Below are positions 55,972-64,000 of a stretch of 64,000 bases of DNA, piece after piece. The DNA is taken from positions 372,001 to 436,000 of the forward strand of contig NZ_ARYJ01000001.1 of NCBI RefSeq assembly GCF_000685215.1, given 5' to 3'. The notes under the pieces were generated by a model, which was given only the letters and a program-made list of their open reading frames with translations, had not been told where the DNA came from and did not search any database. Source of the stretch: Hyphomonas jannaschiana VP2 (GTDB lineage: Bacteria; Pseudomonadota; Alphaproteobacteria; Caulobacterales; Hyphomonadaceae). Position numbers and translations under genes: made by a program. Positions within the stretch are counted from its first letter, which is position 1. The number at the start of each line of letters is the position of its first letter.

Positions 55972-57593
55972 AGCGAAGTCCTCTCATCCGATCGGGCGCG
56001 GTAGCCGTCACCTGCAGGGCGGAGATCTTCAAAGCGTGGGGCGATGCCGAGCAGCGGCGCGACACGTTCTATGATGCGACCTGCGGTCGGCGCCGCATTC
56101 TGGGAAGCGACAGAGCCTCCCGGTCCGGCTTTGGGATCATCCAGTGTCACAATCATGGCGTACTGCGGGCTGTCATAGGGAAATATCGCCGCAAAGCTGG
56201 AGATATTGCGTCCGTCATCATAACCGCCCGGCACCGGCTTCTCGGCGGTGCCCGTCTTGCCTGCCACGCGATAGCCCGCCACTTCGGCATTCTTGCCCGT
56301 TCCGGTCAGCACGGCTTCGCGCATCATGGCGTTCACGAGGTCTGCCGTGATCGCAGACATGACGCGGACAGGCTGCGGCTTGCGGGTCTCGTCCACGATC
56401 AGGGTCGGCGTCACACGTTCCCCGCCATTGGCGAAGGCGGCAAAGGCAGAGAGGAACGTCATCGGCGTCACCGCGATGCCGTGGCCATAGGCCATCGTCG
56501 CAGCGGTCAGGTCGTCCATGCGTTCTGGCAGGATCGGCGCGGCACTGCCGGCGAGTTCCACCGGCGAGCGGTCGAGCAGGCCGGCCCTTTTCAGGAAGTC
56601 CTGCTGGCGGCGCGGGCCCAGTTTCTGGTTGATGTGTACCGTGCCAATGTTCGAGCTCTCGGCAATGATGGTCGTCACATTCACCCGCGTGCCGATGGGG
56701 TGCAGATCCGAGATCGTGTAACCGCGCATCTCGATCGGATCGTGGACATCGAACATGTCGGTCGGGCGGATCGCGCCGGCCTCGAGCGCGGCCGCAACGG
56801 TCAGAGGCTTGAAGACGGAGCCCAGTTCATACAACGCGCCTGTCGCCCGGTTCATGCGGGACGGATCGTCGATGGCGATGTCGGAAGACCGGTTCGGATT
56901 GAAGGGCGGCCAGCTGGCCATGGCGCGGACCTCACCGGTGCGCGCCTCCAGCAGGATGACGGCAGCGCCTTCGAACCCGTCTGCGGCGGCAGAGGCGGCC
57001 AGTTCGGCTTCGACAGCTGCCTGCACACCATTGTCGATGGTCAGGCGCAGCGGCTCCCCGCCCGCAGCGAGGCGGTCATTCTGGCTGAACTCGATGCCGC
57101 CGGCGCCGACGCCGTCGATATTCACGAAGCCCAGCACCTGTCCGGCCAGCGTGCCGCGCGGATAGGCCCGGCTGATCTCTTCCTTGAACCAAAGGCCTTC
57201 GAGGCCCAGGTCGAACACGGTCTGGCGCTGGCGGGGCGTCAGGCCCCGCTTCACCCAGACAAACTCTCTGGACTGATCGGACAGGCGGCTGGTCAGACTG
57301 TCCGCATCGAGATCGGGCAGGACACCGGCAAGTCGGGTCGCCACTTCACGCGGGTCCCAGATCAGCTGCGGGTTGGCGACCAGCGAATAGACCGAGACGG
57401 AAGTTGCCAGCTGTTCCCCATTGCGGTCGACAATGTCGGCGCGGGCAATCTGTTCCCCGGCGCGCGCAGCATACCCGCCGGAATCGCGGTCAGGCGACAG
57501 CGCCAGGTAGCCGGCCTTGCCGGCCAGCACCACAAACAGCGCGCTGAGGCCGAGGCCGACCAGCCGTGTCCGGTGGCGCGACGCCTCGGTCAT
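55968..57593 (-). CDS. ftsI: Peptidoglycan transpeptidase FtsI (PBP3)
   Basis: A monofunctional class B PBP, 541 residues, that cross-links septal wall. One N-terminal TM, then the pedestal domain; transpeptidase motifs GSVFKPLTVA (SxxK), ESSNIGTVH (SxN) and VAGKTGTAEKP (KTG) are intact. It sits between ftsL and murE. Confidence 0.97.
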   Translation of the reverse strand: MTEASRHRTRLVGLGLSALFVVLAGKAGYLALSPDRDSGGYAARAGEQIARADIVDRNGEQLATSVSVYSLVANPQLIWDPREVATRLAGVLPDLDADSLTSRLSDQSREFVWVKRGLTPRQRQTVFDLGLEGLWFKEEISRAYPRGTLAGQVLGFVNIDGVGAGGIEFSQNDRLAAGGEPLRLTIDNGVQAAVEAELAASAAADGFEGAAVILLEARTGEVRAMASWPPFNPNRSSDIAIDDPSRMNRATGALYELGSVFKPLTVAAALEAGAIRPTDMFDVHDPIEMRGYTISDLHPIGTRVNVTTIIAESSNIGTVHINQKLGPRRQQDFLKRAGLLDRSPVELAGSAAPILPERMDDLTAATMAYGHGIAVTPMTFLSAFAAFANGGERVTPTLIVDETRKPQPVRVMSAITADLVNAMMREAVLTGTGKNAEVAGYRVAGKTGTAEKPVPGGYDDGRNISSFAAIFPYDSPQYAMIVTLDDPKAGPGGSVASQNAAPTAGRIIERVAPLLGIAPRFEDLRPAGDGYRARSDERTSL

Positions 57594-57925
57594 TCAGGCG
57601 CCTCCATGGAACGGGGCGCCGCATCGGCAGCCGGGTCTTCGGGCAGGCCGACCAGCGCATCCAGATCACGCTCATTGGCCATCTGTTCCGGGCGCGGCGG
57701 CGCCATGCCCAGCTCGTTGCGGGCATATTCCTCGATCCATTCGCGGCGGCTCATATGGGAGAGTTCGGTCTCCAGCAGCGCCTTTTCGTGGCGGGCGTCC
57801 TCGATCTGGGCCTCAACCGCCATCAGTTCAGCGGCCGTATCCTTGGCGCCATATTTCGCCCGGTAGAGGCTGAACACCAGCAATCCGACAATGACGAGAC
57901 CCAGAATGAATGCACGGCGGCTCAT
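57590..57925 (-). CDS. ftsL: Cell division protein FtsL
   Basis: A bitopic 111-residue divisome protein. The first helix is FILGLVIVGLLVFSLYRAKYG, followed by a coiled coil of about 50 residues (AELMAVEAQIEDARHEKALL). The tail is Pro/Glu-rich. Assignment depends partly on its place between rsmH and ftsI, as FtsL sequence is poorly conserved. Confidence 0.85.
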   Translation of the reverse strand: MSRRAFILGLVIVGLLVFSLYRAKYGAKDTAAELMAVEAQIEDARHEKALLETELSHMSRREWIEEYARNELGMAPPRPEQMANERDLDALVGLPEDPAADAAPRSMEAPE

Positions 57926-58950
57926 GACACATCCTCCAGTTTCGAAAGCGGGGGCAGGTTCATGCCGTCATCCGCCTCTTCCTCGATTGCAGGCGCCTCG
58001 GTCCGGATCGCCGCCCGCAATTTTGCGGATCGTGCACGTGGATTGCCTTCCACTTCCTTATCCTGAGGCAGGATCGCCTTGTTCGGGCGCAGTTCGAAGG
58101 TCGGTTCCGGGCCTTTGGCCATCAGGGGCATGTGGCGAGAACCGCCGGCATTCTTGCCGGACCGGTTGCGAAGCCACTGCTTCACCATCCGGTCTTCGAG
58201 GGAATGGAACGTCACAACGACCAGACGCCCGCCGGGCTTCAGCAGCTTTTCCGCGGCCACGAGCGCCCGGGCCAGTTCGCCCAGCTCGTCGTTCACATAC
58301 ATGCGGATCGCCTGGAAGGTCAGCGTGGCGGGGTGAATCCGGCTGCCTTTCCGGCCGCCCACAGCCGCCTCCACCGTCTGGGCGAGGTCCAGCGTGGTTT
58401 CGAAGGGCTGCTCCTTGCGGCGATTGACGATCTGGCGGGCGATCCGGCGCGCCTGCTTCTCTTCGCCGAGGCGGAAGATGACATTGGCGAGATCGCCTTC
58501 TTCCATATGGTTCACGACATCGGCCGCGGTCGGACCGGCAGCGCCCATGCGCATGTCGAGCGGGCCGTCCTTGTTGAAGGAAAAGCCGCGATGGCCTTCG
58601 TCGATCTGGAAACTGGAGACGCCAATATCCAGCACCACGGCATCAACCGTGTCGCATCCGGTGGCCTCAACCAGGGCGTCCATCTCGCCAAACCGGCCCA
58701 GTAGCGGGGTAATGCGGTCGGTCTGGGCGGCAAGGGCCTCGGCCCGCATGATGGCATCGAGGTCGCGGTCGATGGCGAAAACAGAGCACTTCGCAGCCGT
58801 CAGGATGGCGCGGGTATAGCCGCCGCCGCCGAACGTGCCGTCGACGATCTTGTCACCATCCTTGATGTCGAGGGCGGCGAGCACCTCGTCCAGCATGACG
58901 GGCTTGTGCCCGGAAGCGGGGGATTCAGGCCGGGGTTTGGTGGTCATCAT
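57922..58950 (-). CDS. rsmH: 16S rRNA m4C1402 methyltransferase RsmH
   Basis: A 342-residue AdoMet enzyme. The SAM-binding loop is VDGTFGGGGYTRAIL, with VLDIGVSSFQIDEGHRGFSF and VVVTFHSLEDRMVKQWL. It methylates N4 of C1402 in the ribosomal P site. Its start overlaps the mraZ stop by 4 bases. Confidence 0.98.
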   Translation of the reverse strand: MMTTKPRPESPASGHKPVMLDEVLAALDIKDGDKIVDGTFGGGGYTRAILTAAKCSVFAIDRDLDAIMRAEALAAQTDRITPLLGRFGEMDALVEATGCDTVDAVVLDIGVSSFQIDEGHRGFSFNKDGPLDMRMGAAGPTAADVVNHMEEGDLANVIFRLGEEKQARRIARQIVNRRKEQPFETTLDLAQTVEAAVGGRKGSRIHPATLTFQAIRMYVNDELGELARALVAAEKLLKPGGRLVVVTFHSLEDRMVKQWLRNRSGKNAGGSRHMPLMAKGPEPTFELRPNKAILPQDKEVEGNPRARSAKLRAAIRTEAPAIEEEADDGMNLPPLSKLEDVS

Positions 58951-59462
58951 CCATCCCCTCCCTCAACCAGTTTGAGGTCCGGGTAGAGACCCATTTCGTG
59001 CTGGCGCAGCACTTCATTATAGGCCTCGCCCAGCGCTTCCAGCGTCTCGGGTTTCGCAGCCGTTTCGGCCATGGCCGTGGTAAATTCGGCGTGCTTTTCG
59101 GGGTTCCAGATCTGGAAGCTGTCGATATTGCCGGCGAACTTCACACGGCCGTCCAGCCTGGCCGCAGCGATCAGCTCGTCGGTCAGCTTGATGCGGCCGG
59201 TATCGTCCATCTTCAGGTCCGCAGACCCGGCGATGATCGAGGACACGAGTGCTTTGCGGACCGGAGATTGCGGGGGCAGGCGGGTCAGGGTCGCGCGGTA
59301 CATGGCCATCAGGGCTTCGCCGCCGCCTTCCAGACAGCCGGATCCGTCGAGGGCAGGCCACAGGAAAATCCGGTTTCCACCACCAAGCGCAGCGCGAAAG
59401 GGAGCCGGGATGGAGACCCGCCCTTTAGCGTCAATTGCACTTTCATAGGTGGATACAAACAC
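58947..59462 (-). CDS. mraZ: Transcriptional regulator MraZ
   Basis: An AbrB-fold regulator that binds upstream of the dcw cluster. Two SpoVT-AbrB-type units are seen, AIDAKGRVSIPAPFRAAL and LKMDDTGRIKLTDELIAAA. The GTG start at 59462 gives the family N-terminus MFVSTYES; an in-frame ATG at 59498 would add 12 residues. Three phased TGGGC boxes lie just upstream. Confidence 0.95.
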   Translation of the reverse strand: MFVSTYESAIDAKGRVSIPAPFRAALGGGNRIFLWPALDGSGCLEGGGEALMAMYRATLTRLPPQSPVRKALVSSIIAGSADLKMDDTGRIKLTDELIAAARLDGRVKFAGNIDSFQIWNPEKHAEFTTAMAETAAKPETLEALGEAYNEVLRQHEMGLYPDLKLVEGGDG

Positions 59463-59528
59463 CCGCCAGCCCGTTCTTCGTTTGCCTAAACCCCGCATGG
59501 GTAAACCATGTCTTAATTTGGAGTATCA

Positions 59529-59553
59529 TGGGCAGACGTGGGCCTCAATGGGC
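59529..59553. promoter_or_regulatory. MraZ box: three TGGGC repeats with 10-bp period
   Basis: TGGGC occurs at 59529, 59539 and 59549, each separated by exactly 5 bases. E. coli MraZ is known to bind three TGGGN repeats spaced by 5 bases in its own promoter; here the repeats are read on the strand opposite to mraZ, 67 bases upstream of the GTG. Confidence 0.7.
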
Positions 59554-60291
59554 CACAGACCGGAATCGAAATATCCACAACAGCATCGAACAGGAACAAT
59601 AAGCGACTGAAGAGTGAACAAACCGGAACAACAGGGTGGGATCGTATGGGCGCCGGATGAATTTCCTTTTTGAATCAGCTCGATGCCGAAACAGACTCGG
59701 TTATCCACAGGCAGATGAAAAGTTACTGAGTTTTTAATATTTCCCGCCCGGGATTTGCCCAGGGCCTCAAAGGCCAGTTTGCGGAGTCTCGGATTTACTT
59801 GCCGGAGACACGCCGTCGACTTGCCGACCGCAAGCAACAGGAACGGTTCAGCACGCACATACGCAGATCACGTTCGGGCCACTCATGGTCCGTTATGATC
59901 ATGCTGAAGTCAGGAGATGGAAGGAAATAGGCCCGACAAGCCATCTGGCTTGGGAGGGGGACGGTGCCGAGCGCCCTGATGGGTGGCGGGCGCTGTGTTC
60001 CGGCTTGCCGGGCCATTTTCGCCGTTCGAAACGAGGGTCTTGGGTGGGGAGTTGAGATGTCCCGCCCCGAACGGTTCATGAGCAATATGTCTGGGAGAGC
60101 CAAACGGTTCCAAATTTTCTCGCCTTGGCTGAACTTTTTTTCGTCAGGTGTCACCCAAGGTGACTTCGGGACTGCCAACAAACCCTCAAATAGCGAGATC
60201 TCCATTGTTTTTATGCGATTATTTCTGAATCCGGCCCCGTTCCGGATTCTGCATGCGACAAAAAGAAATTTTGATGGTTTACCGTTATGCC
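59554..60291. other. Long intergenic region between mraZ and oxyR
   Basis: About 740 bases with no credible gene on either strand. It holds a consensus DnaA box TTATCCACA at 59701 and a one-mismatch box at 59571, six GANTC sites (59563, 59672, 59694, 59784, 60227, 60245), and a short dyad GTCACC-CAA-GGTGAC near 60149. I searched it by eye for RNase P RNA, which adjoins mraZ in some alphaproteobacteria, and did not find the conserved core. Confidence 0.6.
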
Positions 60292-60306
60292 ATAGATCGA
60301 ACCTAT
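60292..60306 (+). promoter_or_regulatory. OxyR half-site at the oxyR start codon
   Basis: ATAGATCGAACCTAT matches the E. coli OxyR half-site ATAGNTNNNANCTAT at all fixed positions. Its last bases overlap the ATG at 60305. A second half 7 bases upstream is poor, so a single site is likely. Confidence 0.65.
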
Positions 60307-61213
60307 GATTATTCCCACACTCCGCCAGTTGCAGTTCCTCGTCGCCCTTGGCGAGACCGGCTCCTTCTCCCGGGCGGCCGAGGCCTGCCATGTCACCCAG
60401 CCCACGCTTTCCGCCGGGATCCGGGAACTGGAGGACCTCCTCGGCGTCAAACTGGCCGAACGCGAAGCCCGCGGCGCCAGCCTCACCCATGCCGGCGAAA
60501 TTGCCCTCGCCCGGGCCTCTGCCCTTCTGAACGACGCCCACGCCCTGGTGCAGGCGGTCCAGAGCGCCGGCGCCCTTCTGACGGGCCCCTTTCACCTAGG
60601 CGCCATCCCGACCATCGCCCCTTTCGTGCTCCCACAGACCGTACGGGCGTTGAATGCGGCCTATCCCGACCTCAAGCTCTACTTGCATGAGGACAAGACC
60701 GGGCGCCTGATCGACCAGCTGCGCACACGCACGCTGGACGCCGCCCTGATCGCGCTGCCCTGGGACACGCCCGGCATCGAGACGATGACCCTGCTGGACG
60801 ATGAGTTCCTGTTCGCCGCGCCGGCCAATCACCCGCTCGCCTCAAAGAACGGGCTCGCCCCGGAAGACCTGGCGGACGAGAACCTCCTCCTGCTGGAAGA
60901 CGGGCACTGCCTGCGCGACCATGCGCTATCGATCTGCCGCATGCCGACCGGCGCCCGGAAAGACCAGGTCGCTGCCACCTCACTCGGCACGCTGGTCAAC
61001 ATGATTGCCGGCGGGCTTGGTGTATCGCTGCTGCCAAAGCTCGCTGTCGATCATGGCCTGAATGTCGGCAGCGACGTCGCCGTGCGGGAGTTTGTCCAGC
61101 CGGTGATCGGGCGCCGCATCGGCATCGCCTGGCGCGCCGGCAGCCCGCGCGAAGCCGATGCAAGGAAAGTGGGCGAAGTCATCCGCGAACAGCTGACCGC
61201 CACCGCCGCCTGA
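60305..61213 (+). CDS. oxyR: Hydrogen-peroxide sensing LysR regulator OxyR
   Basis: A 302-residue LysR protein. The HTH is SFSRAAEACHVTQPTLSAGI. The sensor cysteines are present: Cys202 in EDGHCLRDHA and Cys211 in SICRMP, exactly 9 residues apart as Cys199 and Cys208 in E. coli OxyR. H2O2 would oxidise them to a disulfide and switch on peroxide defence genes. No catalase or ahpC is adjacent in the window. It has no clear Shine-Dalgarno. Confidence 0.94.
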   Translation: MIIPTLRQLQFLVALGETGSFSRAAEACHVTQPTLSAGIRELEDLLGVKLAEREARGASLTHAGEIALARASALLNDAHALVQAVQSAGALLTGPFHLGAIPTIAPFVLPQTVRALNAAYPDLKLYLHEDKTGRLIDQLRTRTLDAALIALPWDTPGIETMTLLDDEFLFAAPANHPLASKNGLAPEDLADENLLLLEDGHCLRDHALSICRMPTGARKDQVAATSLGTLVNMIAGGLGVSLLPKLAVDHGLNVGSDVAVREFVQPVIGRRIGIAWRAGSPREADARKVGEVIREQLTATAA

Positions 61214-61354
61214 CAGCCGCTGCGGATTTTTCCGGACACGGTCAAATTCCGCTATCCCGGACCTCATAACCGGGCTAGTGCGGATTCCGTTCTCGACACA
61301 GCCTACGGACTCCCAAATGCATACCGGCCCGTTTCCCGCCAGCAGGCCTGACGC

Positions 61355-62557
61355 ATGCGCCTGAACGATGCCTGGCTGGCCTCGCTTTCGGCGGGCGCGG
61401 TCAACCTCGTGCTCGGGGCAAACCTGCCCTACCTGCCGGTGTGGATGGAAAAAGCGGGCGGCATGTCGGGCGCGGAAATCGCCGGGGCAGGCACGCTGGC
61501 CGCCCTCATCCGCATCTTCGCCGGGCCGCTCGCCGCAGGCCGGGCCCAGTCTCACGGGCTGCGCGCGACGCTGGCTGGCACGATGGCTGTCTGCCTTGCC
61601 GGCTATGCCCTGTTGTTTCCGGACCTGCCACAGGCGGCCGCCTTCCTGGTCTGCGTCGCCATCTACAGCGCAACCAATGTGTCCGGCCCGCTGTTCGAAG
61701 CGGTACTGATTTACGGCACACGTAATGCGCGGCCGGATTACGGGCAGGGCCGGGCCATCGCCTCGCTTGCCTTTGTTGTCGCCAACCTCGCTGGCGGGGC
61801 CGTCCTGTCTGCTTTCGGACCCGATGGCATTCTCGTCTACCTGCTGAGCGCCGCCCTGCTGGCCACGATCGCGCCCCTGTTCACGCGGCAGGGCGCCCGG
61901 CAGGTACTGCCGAAACGAACGGTCCTCAGCACGTTTGCGGAAGGCTTCTCGCTGTACCGGCTTCCGGCCCTCTTCGCCTTCATCCTGGCCGCCGCGCTGA
62001 TCCAGGCAAGCCACGGCGTCTATTACGCCTTCTCGTCCGTGATCTGGGTATCGCAGGGCATTTCCGGCTCAAGCATCGGGGCGCTCTGGGCCGTCGGCGT
62101 GGTGACCGAGATCGGGCTCCTGCTTCTGTCCGGACGGTTACTGCGGGGCTTCAGCGCGGTGAACCTGTTATGGCTGGGCGGCCTTGGCGCAATGGTGCGC
62201 TGGACAGCGGCGGGGTTCGTGCTGCCGGTGGCCTTCGCCGCCATGTTCCAGACACTGCACGCGGCGTCCTTCGCCCTGACGCACCTCGCCACCATGCGTT
62301 TCCTGCAGCAGGCCCTGCCGGATGAGCGCCTGCCGCTGGCCTATGCGGTAAACGGCGCGCTGGTGTTCGGCCCGATCCTGGCATTGTCGACCTTCCTGTC
62401 CGGCCTTGCCTATGACGCGCTTGCCCCCGGCGGCGCGGAAGCCCAGACGCATATCTACTGGCTGATGGTAATCGCCGCAGGTGCAGGCCTTGCCGTCGCC
62501 GCCGTGACACGGCCCGCGCCCGCCATCGTCGCCAGCTCCATTGAAGACGACGCCTGA
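61355..62557 (+). CDS. MFS transporter of the phenylpropionate permease type
   Basis: A 400-residue twelve-helix protein. AGAVNLVLGANLPYLPVWME and KAGGMSGAEIAGAGT match MFS_1-like permeases of the HcaT/PPP type; RIFAGPLAAGRAQSHG is a variant motif A. Substrate unknown. It starts 141 bases after oxyR on the same strand. Confidence 0.85.
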   Translation: MRLNDAWLASLSAGAVNLVLGANLPYLPVWMEKAGGMSGAEIAGAGTLAALIRIFAGPLAAGRAQSHGLRATLAGTMAVCLAGYALLFPDLPQAAAFLVCVAIYSATNVSGPLFEAVLIYGTRNARPDYGQGRAIASLAFVVANLAGGAVLSAFGPDGILVYLLSAALLATIAPLFTRQGARQVLPKRTVLSTFAEGFSLYRLPALFAFILAAALIQASHGVYYAFSSVIWVSQGISGSSIGALWAVGVVTEIGLLLLSGRLLRGFSAVNLLWLGGLGAMVRWTAAGFVLPVAFAAMFQTLHAASFALTHLATMRFLQQALPDERLPLAYAVNGALVFGPILALSTFLSGLAYDALAPGGAEAQTHIYWLMVIAAGAGLAVAAVTRPAPAIVASSIEDDA

Positions 62558-62596
62558 AGGCATCCAGGCCCTGAAGTCACGCTTGACAAATCCAAT

Positions 62597-62614
62597 TACA
62601 TAACACGTTATATA
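62597..62614 (+). promoter_or_regulatory. Palindrome in the MarR-GNAT promoter
   Basis: TACATAAC-AC-GTTATATA has 8-bp arms with one mismatch, 25 bases before the start. TTGACA at 62583 is a good -35, and the palindrome covers the place of the -10. It is likely the autoregulatory MarR operator. Confidence 0.65.
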
Positions 62615-62639
62615 TCATGTTCATCGGATGGAGAGCGGC

Positions 62640-63617
62640 ATGGCGCGTGATGTTCTTGCGGAAATGGGCCCGCTGGCCCTGGGCAGCCGGCTGAAGCGGC
62701 TGGCCGAGCGGATGCAGGCAGACGCAACGAAAGTGTTCGCCGACCGGGGCCTGCCCATTCAGGGCACGCATTTTCCGCTTCTGGCCGCGCTCGCGACCTA
62801 TGGACCGCTTAGCGTCACCGAAGCCGTGGAGGCCGTCGGCATAAGCCAGCCGGCCGTCACCCGTATTCACAACGCGCTTCAGAAGATGGGGCTCACCACG
62901 GTTTCGCCGGTGGAAGGTGACAGCCGCCAGAAACAGATCCGCCTGACGCCGGACGGCGAAGCACTGGTCAATGAATTGAAACGGGACCTCTGGCCCCAGG
63001 TACGCCGCGCAGCCCAGCAATTATGTGAGGGGCCGGACGCTGATTTCCTGACCCAGATCGGCCGGGTCGAGGCGGCCCTGCAGGAACGCTCCCTGCACGA
63101 CCGGATCCTCGATGAAGGCGCCGGGCCGGCGTTGAGGCTCGTCGAATATGATGACCGGCTCGCGCCGGAGTTCGACGCGATCACCCGCGAATGGGTGGAG
63201 GACATGTTCACGCTGGAAGAAAAGGACATAGAGATCATTGAGCACCCACGCGAGATGATCATCGACCGCGGCGGCGTGATCCTGTTCGTGGAGGCCGACG
63301 GGCTCGGCATCATCGGCACCTGCGCCTTGATGCCGGTGGACGGCGACGCCTTCGAGCTGACCAAGATGGGCGTGCGTGCCAGCGCCCGCGGCCTGAAGGC
63401 GGGAGACTTCCTCCTGCAGCGGACAATCGAGCGCGCCCGGCAACTGCCCATCGGCAGCCTGTTCCTGCTGACCAACAAGAAATGCGCCGCCGCCATCCAC
63501 CTGTATGAAAAGGCTGGCTTCGTCCACGATGCAGACATCATGGACCGCTACGGCAAACGCTATGCGCGCTGCGATGTGGCCATGTCCTACGACCTGTCGA
63601 GGCCGCCTCAGGGCTGA
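62640..63617 (+). CDS. MarR regulator fused to a GNAT acetyltransferase
   Basis: A 325-residue two-domain protein. The N-terminal winged helix (PLSVTEAVEAVGISQPAVTR, then EGDSRQKQIRLTPDGE) is MarR-like. The C-terminal GNAT domain shows KMGVRASARGLKAGDFLLQR, the acetyl-CoA loop region, and AAAIHLYEKAGFVHD. It should act as a repressor that also acetylates an amine. ATG 62640 has GGAG at good spacing; 62628 is an alternative. Ligand and substrate unknown. Confidence 0.9.
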   Translation: MARDVLAEMGPLALGSRLKRLAERMQADATKVFADRGLPIQGTHFPLLAALATYGPLSVTEAVEAVGISQPAVTRIHNALQKMGLTTVSPVEGDSRQKQIRLTPDGEALVNELKRDLWPQVRRAAQQLCEGPDADFLTQIGRVEAALQERSLHDRILDEGAGPALRLVEYDDRLAPEFDAITREWVEDMFTLEEKDIEIIEHPREMIIDRGGVILFVEADGLGIIGTCALMPVDGDAFELTKMGVRASARGLKAGDFLLQRTIERARQLPIGSLFLLTNKKCAAAIHLYEKAGFVHDADIMDRYGKRYARCDVAMSYDLSRPPQG

Positions 63618-63646
63618 GACGACCTCGTAAAGTCAGAACAGGAGAA

Positions 63647-64000
63647 TCAGCTCGCTTCGCGCTCGTGCATGTCGAGATCGTACTCGCGCACCTTGCGGTA
63701 AAGCGTGGAGCGGCCGATACCGAGGCGGCGGGACACTTCGCTCATATGGCCCTGATAGTAGTCGATCGCATACTGAAGGATGTCACGTTCGATGTCCTGC
63801 AGGGCGCGCATTTCGCCATCCGGGTCCATGATCGGAACAGGCCCCTCTCCCGTAGCGAGCCCAGCGGACGGCACACCGGCAACGACCGAAGCAGCGTCAG
63901 CCGGGGCAACCGCCGGAGCGGCCGGCAGGCTGGCAATGTCCGGCATCTGGCCGGAAATCTGCGGGAAGTCCTGCGGACGAAGCTTGTCGCCATCGCAGAG
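63647..64000 (-). CDS. Sigma-54 type (NtrC family) regulator, 3' part, cut by window edge
   Basis: The C-terminal 117 residues are visible; the gene continues beyond base 64000. LCDGDKLRPQDFP is the end of the AAA+ sigma-54 activator domain. A Pro/Ala-rich linker follows and then a Fis-type HTH (LQYAIDYYQGHMSEVSRRLG and IGRSTLYRKVREYDLD). The class needs RpoN for activation. The target is unknown. Confidence 0.9.
   Translation of the reverse strand, partial: LCDGDKLRPQDFPQISGQMPDIASLPAAPAVAPADAASVVAGVPSAGLATGEGPVPIMDPDGEMRALQDIERDILQYAIDYYQGHMSEVSRRLGIGRSTLYRKVREYDLDMHEREAS

Noticed and set aside
59554-60291. Possible RNase P RNA gene upstream of mraZ
   Set aside because: The conserved GAGGAAAGTCCGG core and the 3' ACAGAA element were not found on either strand.
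59795-60595. Minus-strand frame in the mraZ-oxyR gap
   Set aside because: It runs into oxyR antisense, has no ribosome site and no family-like segment.

Overview
The window looks like the chromosome of a Gram-negative alphaproteobacterium, most likely Caulobacterales or Hyphomonadaceae. This placement is an inference from gene content: a Caulobacter-style cpa/tad pilus locus, a TonB receptor, an LPS-type heptosyltransferase, a meso-DAP type MurE, GANTC-rich regulatory DNA and strongly GC-rich coding sequence. I see no prophage, insertion sequence, CRISPR array, rRNA or tRNA. Almost all of it is ordinary core genome with short accessory patches.

Layout: 0.2-11.3 kb holds a lipid-linked sugar transferase, MsrA, the PbpC/alpha-2-macroglobulin pair, a DUF454 protein and a voltage-gated-type K+ channel. 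11.3-17.6 kb is a minus-strand translation block, transcribed infC, rpmI, rplT, a 53-codon basic protein, pheS, an ASCH-domain protein, a membrane-anchored unknown and pheT. 17.7-29.0 kb is mixed: two glycosyltransferases, a hydrolase, a Rieske oxygenase, a flavodoxin-like protein, a TonB receptor, an AT-rich gene for a zinc-ribbon/PIN-like protein, PnuC, an SDR with a histidine-rich repeat, and a TPR protein. 29.0-31.4 kb is an arsenic operon (arsR, arsI, acr3, arsC) with a perfect operator. 31.4-32.8 kb is an M17 aminopeptidase.

32.9-45.1 kb is a complete tight-adherence (Flp/Tad) pilus locus. The Flp pilin, the CpaA peptidase and CpaB-C-D-E-F plus TadB-C run on the minus strand. A TadD lipoprotein, a stand-alone secretin N-domain protein and two TadE-like pseudopilins run on the plus strand. 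The pilin is separated from the assembly genes by a strong terminator. 45.1-46.6 kb is an MFS transporter. 46.7-59.5 kb is the dcw cluster on the minus strand, transcribed mraZ, rsmH, ftsL, ftsI, murE, murF, mraY, murD, ftsW, murG, murC, with most junctions overlapping. It stops at murC; murB, ddl and ftsQAZ are not in the window. 60.3-64.0 kb holds oxyR, an MFS transporter, a MarR-GNAT fusion and the 3' part of a sigma-54 type response regulator cut by the window edge.

Most noteworthy: a 53-residue basic protein between rplT and pheS; an AUA start codon for infC; OxyR and ArsR operator-like palindromes that contain their own start codons; three phased TGGGC MraZ boxes plus DnaA-box and GANTC sites in the 0.8-kb mraZ-oxyR gap; an AT-rich zinc-ribbon/PIN-like gene that may be a single-gene accessory system; and an in-frame 21-bp repeat that makes a His-rich loop in an SDR. 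I found no clear multi-gene novel system.
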